From JAGDZR01 sp049115695 (GTDB taxonomy: Bacteria; Bacteroidota; Bacteroidia; Cytophagales; Cyclobacteriaceae), in assembly GCA_049115695.1 (NCBI GenBank), contig JAGDZR010000013.1, positions 1 to 64,000 of the forward strand: a stretch of DNA of 64,000 nt, written 5' to 3'. This document shows, piece by piece, positions 60,451-64,000 of this stretch. The notes below the pieces were generated by a model that had not been told where the DNA came from, made no database searches, and saw only the letters and a program-made list of their open reading frames with translations. How positions within the stretch are numbered: the stretch's first letter is position 1; the number at the start of each line of letters is the position of its first letter. The position numbers were made by a program, and so were the translations under genes.

Positions 60451-60894
60451 ATGAGATTGATTGGATTATGTCTTCTGCTTTTTGTTGGATTTAACCAGTA
60501 TGGGTTTTCGCAAACTGGGGACAAGTTTGCAACATGGAAGGTGCTTGCTCAGATAGATTATTTTAAATCTTCTGATGAATATGGTGAAATATTCGTACCC
60601 AAGTTCAATGAAGAAATTAAGGCATTAAATGGAAAGGAAATTACGCTTCCAGGCTACATCATACCTTTTGAGGGTATGTTCAAGCCAGAGCATATCATAT
60701 TATCCTCATTGCCTGTGGCATCCTGCTTTTTTTGTGGTGGGGGTGGACCTGAGACTGTTGTTGAAGCATATTTATCAAATCCGGTGGAGTATTCGGCGAA
60801 ATTGGTCTCAGTGACAGGTATTCTTGAGCTAAATGACACAAAGACCGATCAACTCATGTATGTATTGAAAGATGCAAAAGTTGAAATCGACTAA
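60451..60894 (+). CDS. DUF3299-like secreted protein
   Basis: From ATG 60451 the protein has 147 residues (the TTG at 60442 is less likely). Residues 1-21 are a signal peptide ending GFSQ. The OB-like core reads LNGKEITLPGYIIPFEGMFK and SLPVASCFFCGGGGPETVVE, with C-F-F-C followed by four glycines, as in DUF3299-related periplasmic proteins. The CxxC could bind a metal or be redox active. It precedes the coiled-coil lipoprotein by 6 bp and lies near Sco and cytochrome c genes, so a role in copper or cytochrome handling is possible but unproven. Confidence 0.75.
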   Translation: MRLIGLCLLLFVGFNQYGFSQTGDKFATWKVLAQIDYFKSSDEYGEIFVPKFNEEIKALNGKEITLPGYIIPFEGMFKPEHIILSSLPVASCFFCGGGGPETVVEAYLSNPVEYSAKLVSVTGILELNDTKTDQLMYVLKDAKVEID

Positions 60895-60900
60895 TAAGAG

Positions 60901-61332
60901 ATGAGAATGAATAAAATAATCGCATTGCTATTGACTTTGGGAACCATTGCCTGCAGTCAGACGGAAGAAAGGAAGACGGACGACAAATTAATAAGCTTGG
61001 ATGGCATCAAATCAAAGGTCATGGAACTGCATGACGAAGTGATGCCCGAAATGGGAACGCTCAGGAAAAAAGAAAAGGAACTACGTGCTAAGGCAGAAGA
61101 ATTACGAGAGAACTCGGAGGATGCTGCGGCAGAGAAGCTTGAGGAATTAGCAGATAAAGTCGCAGATGCGAATGAGGACATGATGAAATGGATGCGTCAG
61201 TATGATCCTAAACTAGAAGGTTCCAAAGAAGAGGTGGCCAAATATTTTAAGGATCAGCTTAAGTCCGTTCAAAGCGTAAATCGAAAAATGAGAAAGGCAC
61301 TGGAGGAAGCAAAAGAGACTTTAGATCAGTAA
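60901..61332 (+). CDS. Coiled-coil lipoprotein of unknown function
   Basis: The 143-residue protein has a lipobox TIACS (Cys18) and is almost wholly helical and charged, with a heptad-like coiled coil at about 50-95 (KKEKELRAKAEELRENSEDA). Such proteins are often annotated as viral A-type inclusion proteins by low-complexity similarity, which is not informative. It starts 6 bp after the DUF3299-like gene and overlaps the convergent cytochrome c gene by 7 bp. Confidence 0.75.
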   Translation: MRMNKIIALLLTLGTIACSQTEERKTDDKLISLDGIKSKVMELHDEVMPEMGTLRKKEKELRAKAEELRENSEDAAAEKLEELADKVADANEDMMKWMRQYDPKLEGSKEEVAKYFKDQLKSVQSVNRKMRKALEEAKETLDQ

Positions 61333-61790
61333 GCTTCACACTCCAGGAGAAACTTACTTGTCTCCTGTACGCTGATCATCCCGTTTTCATTGCCCCAGTT
61401 ATTTGAGATATAGGTCAGTATTTCAGCTATTTCCAGGTTGGATAGATGATTCACCCCGGGCATTAGACTTTGAAAAGTGGTGCCATTCACTTTAATCATC
61501 CCTTCCATGCCAAACTTAATGATACACGCCGATCGCTGCAGATCCTCCATCAAGTAGTCTGACTTGGCTAAAGGTGGATAAAGTTTCGCGAGACCCTGAC
61601 CGTTGGTTTGGTGACAATTGCTGCAATGTGTTTGATAGAGCTGTTTCCCTTGCACGAGGTATTGCTGATATCTGATTTTTTCCCGTCTTTCCATGTTCTC
61701 TGGCATATAAATGCCCGCCTGCTCGGTACCCGAACAGGATGCAATGACCAGACCAAGAATGACCAAAACTTTATTCATCCGTTGGTTCAT
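61326..61790 (-). CDS. Class I cytochrome c lipoprotein
   Basis: The 154-residue protein has a lipobox LVIASC (Cys19), then a single haem c site C56-S-N-C59-H60 and the distal ligand M110 in FQSLMPGVNHL. The helix YPPLAKSDYL is typical of small electron-transfer cytochromes. It is anchored to a membrane in the periplasm. Its start overlaps the Sco gene by 20 bp; an alternative ATG at 61778 shortens the overlap. It is the third gene of a hemJ-sco-cytC operon. Confidence 0.9.
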   Translation of the reverse strand: MNQRMNKVLVILGLVIASCSGTEQAGIYMPENMERREKIRYQQYLVQGKQLYQTHCSNCHQTNGQGLAKLYPPLAKSDYLMEDLQRSACIIKFGMEGMIKVNGTTFQSLMPGVNHLSNLEIAEILTYISNNWGNENGMISVQETSKFLLECEAY

Positions 61791-62415
61791 AGGAAGTTAA
61801 TAGTCTTCGAATATCCGCAATGAGCAGGTCAACTTGTTCGGGAACGGTTCCATCATATGCTCCTCTGATTCGTCGTTCCTTGTCAACCAGTAAGAATGCG
61901 CCACTATGGATAAAACCTCCAGGTGCCGTAGGATCTTCGTCTGCCACTACCATGTAGCTAGACTCTCCTATATCATAAATGCTGTCTTTGTTGCCCGTTA
62001 CGAAATGCCATGTGTTGCTATTTACACCAAGCTTCTCAGCAAAATCAGCCAGGAGTGCCACCGTGTCGTATTCAGGATCAATCGAGTGAGAAAGTATACC
62101 AAATTCCGGTTCATCTTTGTATGCTTCATAAACCCGAAGCATTTCTTTTTTCATGATGGGACATATGGTTGGACACGAAGTGAAAAAGAAATCGGCCACA
62201 TATATTTTATTGTCAAATGTGCTGTTGGTTACGATCGCACTGTCTTGATTGATGAATCTGAAATCCTTAATGGTATGAGGAACAGTATCCGTGACAATTT
62301 CACCGTTTACTTCTTTCTCAACGTATCTGGGATATCCCATTATGGGAAGTTTTGATTTGGTTTTTACCTCGGTGCAGGCCCATGCCAGCAAAACGACAAA
62401 TGGTATGTATCTCAT
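61771..62415 (-). CDS. SCO1/SenC-family lipoprotein
   Basis: The 214-residue protein has a lipobox AWAC (Cys14) and a thioredoxin-like fold with the copper ligands C81-P-T-I-C85 and H170 (GGFIHSGAF). The family delivers Cu to the CuA site of cytochrome oxidase or acts as a thiol oxidoreductase. It overlaps the upstream HemJ-like gene by 4 bp and the downstream cytochrome c gene by 20 bp, which favours a role in oxidase assembly. Confidence 0.92.
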   Translation of the reverse strand: MRYIPFVVLLAWACTEVKTKSKLPIMGYPRYVEKEVNGEIVTDTVPHTIKDFRFINQDSAIVTNSTFDNKIYVADFFFTSCPTICPIMKKEMLRVYEAYKDEPEFGILSHSIDPEYDTVALLADFAEKLGVNSNTWHFVTGNKDSIYDIGESSYMVVADEDPTAPGGFIHSGAFLLVDKERRIRGAYDGTVPEQVDLLIADIRRLLTSYEPTDE

Positions 62416-62948
62416 TTCTTTTCTCTAAATCTTTTGTACATCCTGATCGCAATCATCAATAAAATGGCAACTGAAAGAATACCGATTACTCCTCCTATCC
62501 AGCTTAATTGATCCTTTTTTACAATTAGAAATACCACTGCAATCAAGATGATGGTGGCCACTTCATTCCAAATTCTAAGTTGAGTGGAGGTGTATTTTTT
62601 TATGCCCTTTTTGAGCTGATTGTGTATGTAGTGCAAACTAAAATGATATAGGTATAATACGCCTACAAATCCCAGCTTGATTTGAAAAGAAGGTAATGAA
62701 AGCCATGCTGGTTGTACATAAAGCAGTGCTCCGGCAAGAATGGCTGTTAGAATAGCTGATGGCCAAGTAATTACCACAAGTAATAGTCGGGCCATTTTGT
62801 TTAGCTGTTCACTCAGAATGCTCTTTTCAGGTTCAGGTTTGTCAAACGCTTCTGTCTGATAGATTTGAATTCGTGGAAGGTAAAAGAGGCCAGCGAACCA
62901 GGTGACTACAAAAATGATATGAAGGGCTTTGAGGGATAAATAATCCAT
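62412..62948 (-). CDS. HemJ/CopD-like membrane protein (candidate protoporphyrinogen IX oxidase)
   Basis: The 178-residue protein has four to five helices, with the family opening LKALHIIFVVTWFAGLFYLPR (H10, W17 and R26 among the conserved residues) and the later IKLGFVGVLYLYHFSLHYIH. It matches the HemJ/UPF0093 branch. Standard HemJ carries out the last but one haem step. Position before sco and cytochrome c genes supports a role in haem supply. The C-terminal helix region is longer than usual in HemJ, so a CopD-type role cannot be excluded. Confidence 0.8.
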   Translation of the reverse strand: MDYLSLKALHIIFVVTWFAGLFYLPRIQIYQTEAFDKPEPEKSILSEQLNKMARLLLVVITWPSAILTAILAGALLYVQPAWLSLPSFQIKLGFVGVLYLYHFSLHYIHNQLKKGIKKYTSTQLRIWNEVATIILIAVVFLIVKKDQLSWIGGVIGILSVAILLMIAIRMYKRFREKK

Positions 62949-63017
62949 TGAGAACGAACCTTTTTACAAAAAATCTGAAGGGTTAAGGAACTATGTTAGG
63001 GCAAAAATGTTTCTCAA

Positions 63018-63047
63018 TTGTTGAGTTAGCAAGGTTTTGTAAATTTA
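63018..63047 (+). promoter_or_regulatory. Putative promoter of the Crp/Fnr gene (TTG-N19-TAAATTTA)
   Basis: TTG (63018-63020) and TAAATTTA (63040-63047) have the same 19-bp spacing as the tRNA promoter; the last base differs from TAnnTTTG. Transcription would begin about 14 bp before the start codon. Confidence 0.45.
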
Positions 63048-63067
63048 GATGATAATTTTAGCCACAG

Positions 63068-63748
63068 ATGAGTGACAAGTCGAGCATTTGGTTTTTTGAA
63101 AAAGTGGATCTATATGAGCTTTTGTGCCCGACAAAGGTCCCGTCCATGGAGGATAAACATACATTTCATGGTTATGGCAAGGATGAGTACATCTACTTTC
63201 CTGAACAGGCCTCTAAGAATGTTTATATGATTTCTGCTGGAAGAGTGAAAATTGGGTCCTATACAGCAGAGGGTAAAGAAATTGTCAAAGCCATTTTGAC
63301 CAGAGGCGAGATGTTTGGAGAGCTGGCATTGACGGGTGAAGATGTGAGAGAGGATTTTGCTCAGTCGATGGACAATGGTACACAGGTTTGCCCCATGACT
63401 GTCGAAGACATGCAGGGACTGATGGCTGACAATAGGACATTGAGCCTGAAGATCATGAAGATCATAGGGTTTAGACTCAGAAAAACGGAACGAAAAATTG
63501 AATCCCTAGTATTCAAAGATGCGCGAACACGCATTGTGGAATTTCTGAAGGAAATGGCTTTGGAAAAGGGTCAAAAGGTTGGTTTTGAAATGATGATTAA
63601 AAATCACCTTACCCATAAGGATATTGCCAGTCTCACAGGCACATCACGACAGACGGTCACGACGGTCATGAATGAATTACGAGAAGACAATATTATCAAT
63701 TTTGATAGGAGGAGAATCCTGATCAGAGATTTAGCCAAATTGGCCTAG
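63068..63748 (+). CDS. Crp/Fnr-family transcriptional regulator
   Basis: The 226-residue regulator has a cyclic-nucleotide-binding beta-barrel (about 35-120, with GRVKIGSYTAEGKEIVKAIL and GEMFGELALTGEDV), the long dimerising helix (NRTLSLKIMKIIGFRLRKTE), and a C-terminal HTH_Crp (LTHKDIASLTGTSRQTVTTV). It lacks the four N-terminal Cys of Fnr, so it is not an iron-sulfur oxygen sensor. Ligand unknown. Divergent from the hemJ-sco-cytC operon, which it may control. It ends 2 bp before the convergent EF-hand gene. Confidence 0.92.
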   Translation: MSDKSSIWFFEKVDLYELLCPTKVPSMEDKHTFHGYGKDEYIYFPEQASKNVYMISAGRVKIGSYTAEGKEIVKAILTRGEMFGELALTGEDVREDFAQSMDNGTQVCPMTVEDMQGLMADNRTLSLKIMKIIGFRLRKTERKIESLVFKDARTRIVEFLKEMALEKGQKVGFEMMIKNHLTHKDIASLTGTSRQTVTTVMNELREDNIINFDRRRILIRDLAKLA

Positions 63749-63750
63749 AG

Positions 63751-64000
63751 TTAGTTCCACATACCAAACACCCAATTTCCTTTAGCTAAGGGGTCATCCG
63801 ACACAAAGAAATCTTTCATTGCCTGCTGCAATTCTTCCTTTGAAATGGTCTCATTGCCATCGGTATCAAGTTTAGGGAAGCTTTTTGCCGTTTGGCTTGC
63901 CGTGATTCCATACACAGTGAACATGTCGATGTACTCATCCAGACAGATTTCGCCATCTCCATTCTGATCATAAATCTCGAAAAGATTATCGATCGTTAGA
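63751..64000 (-). CDS. EF-hand calcium-binding protein (C-terminal part)
   Basis: An open frame runs from the right edge of the window down to a TAA at 63751-63753, giving the last 82 residues. Two EF-hand loops are clear: DQNGDGEICLDE and, about 35 residues later, DTDGNETISKEE, each with D at 1, N/D at 3 and 5, I at 8 and E at 12, and the second followed by LQQAMKDFF. The end is DPLAKGNWVFGMWN. This pattern matches sarcoplasmic-type calcium-binding proteins of bacteria. The start is outside the window. Confidence 0.85.
   Translation of the reverse strand, partial: LTIDNLFEIYDQNGDGEICLDEYIDMFTVYGITASQTAKSFPKLDTDGNETISKEELQQAMKDFFVSDDPLAKGNWVFGMWN

Noticed and set aside
1..64000. CRISPR arrays, insertion sequences, rRNA genes, replication origin
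   Set aside because: No direct-repeat/spacer pattern, transposase, rRNA or DnaA-box cluster was recognised.

Overview
The window reads as a chromosome segment of a free-living Bacteroidota, most likely a marine, gliding-type Cytophagia (Cytophagales) close to Reichenbachiella or Fulvivirga-like genera; the genus is inference. The evidence is: type IX secretion (T9SS) C-terminal sorting domains on a PKD adhesin at the left edge; a PorV-like/PorU2-like pair; a short 290-residue primary sigma factor without region 1.1; near-absence of Shine-Dalgarno sequences; Bacteroidota-type -33/-7 promoters (TTG-N19-TAnnTTTG) before the tRNA and a Crp gene; 190-residue adenylate kinase; SiaB-family kinase and head-GIN/PspC proteins. 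GC content looks low to moderate (about 40-43% by eye).

Layout, left to right. 1-6.1 kb: tail of a PKD/T9SS surface protein, convergent rpoD, then an outer-membrane-type protein coupled to a DUF3179 lipoprotein, and a STAS-like protein. 6.1-15.4 kb: MltB transglycosylase, small membrane proteins, a membrane-tailed class-C beta-lactamase-fold hydrolase, DoxX, a toast-rack protein, then a housekeeping minus-strand block: M20/M42 peptidase, adk, obg, grpE, dnaJ. 15.4-24.2 kb: tldD-pmbA-DUF4159-SnoaL, Fic protein divergent from a TetA-like MFS pump with a repeat-rich intergenic region, rarA, tRNA-Ser(UGA). 24.2-25.5 kb: gene-poor stretch with palindromes, then cupin and VOC genes. 25.6-32.6 kb: zinc-ribbon mini-protein, an orphan SecA NBD2-like protein, and a two-component/solo-LuxR/secreted/outer-membrane module, then a porin. 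32.8-41.5 kb: sucD, SiaB-like kinase, and a seven-gene TetR-TolC-HlyD-ABC-ABC-permease-permease exporter operon resembling cecR-ybhGFSR, followed by a decayed parD antitoxin gene. 41.5-49.2 kb (minus strand): GH3 glycosidase, sterol-desaturase-type oxygenase, histidine kinase, PspC/head-GIN membrane protein with its PadR regulator. 49.5-56.1 kb: porV-like, porU2-like and PAP2 phosphatase in an overlapping operon. 56.1-64.0 kb: SCP2, glutamine cyclotransferase, universal stress protein, CPA1 antiporter, DinB, DUF3299-like protein, coiled-coil lipoprotein, a HemJ-Sco-cytochrome c operon, a Crp/Fnr regulator, and the 3' end of an EF-hand gene.

Functional threads: envelope biogenesis and export (T9SS, exporter operon, porins, MltB, PspC), protein quality control (DnaJ/GrpE, TldD/PmbA), and aerobic respiration (Sco, cytochrome c, HemJ-like protein, sucD). 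No phage, insertion sequence, CRISPR array or replication origin was recognised. The items most worth a second look are the orphan SecA-NBD2-like protein, the repeated TTTAATG/CATTAAA operators between fic and the MFS gene, the doubly broken parD remnant, the DnaJ that keeps only one of two zinc centres, the PorV-PorU2-PAP2 operon, and the kinase/regulator/solo-LuxR/secreted-protein module.
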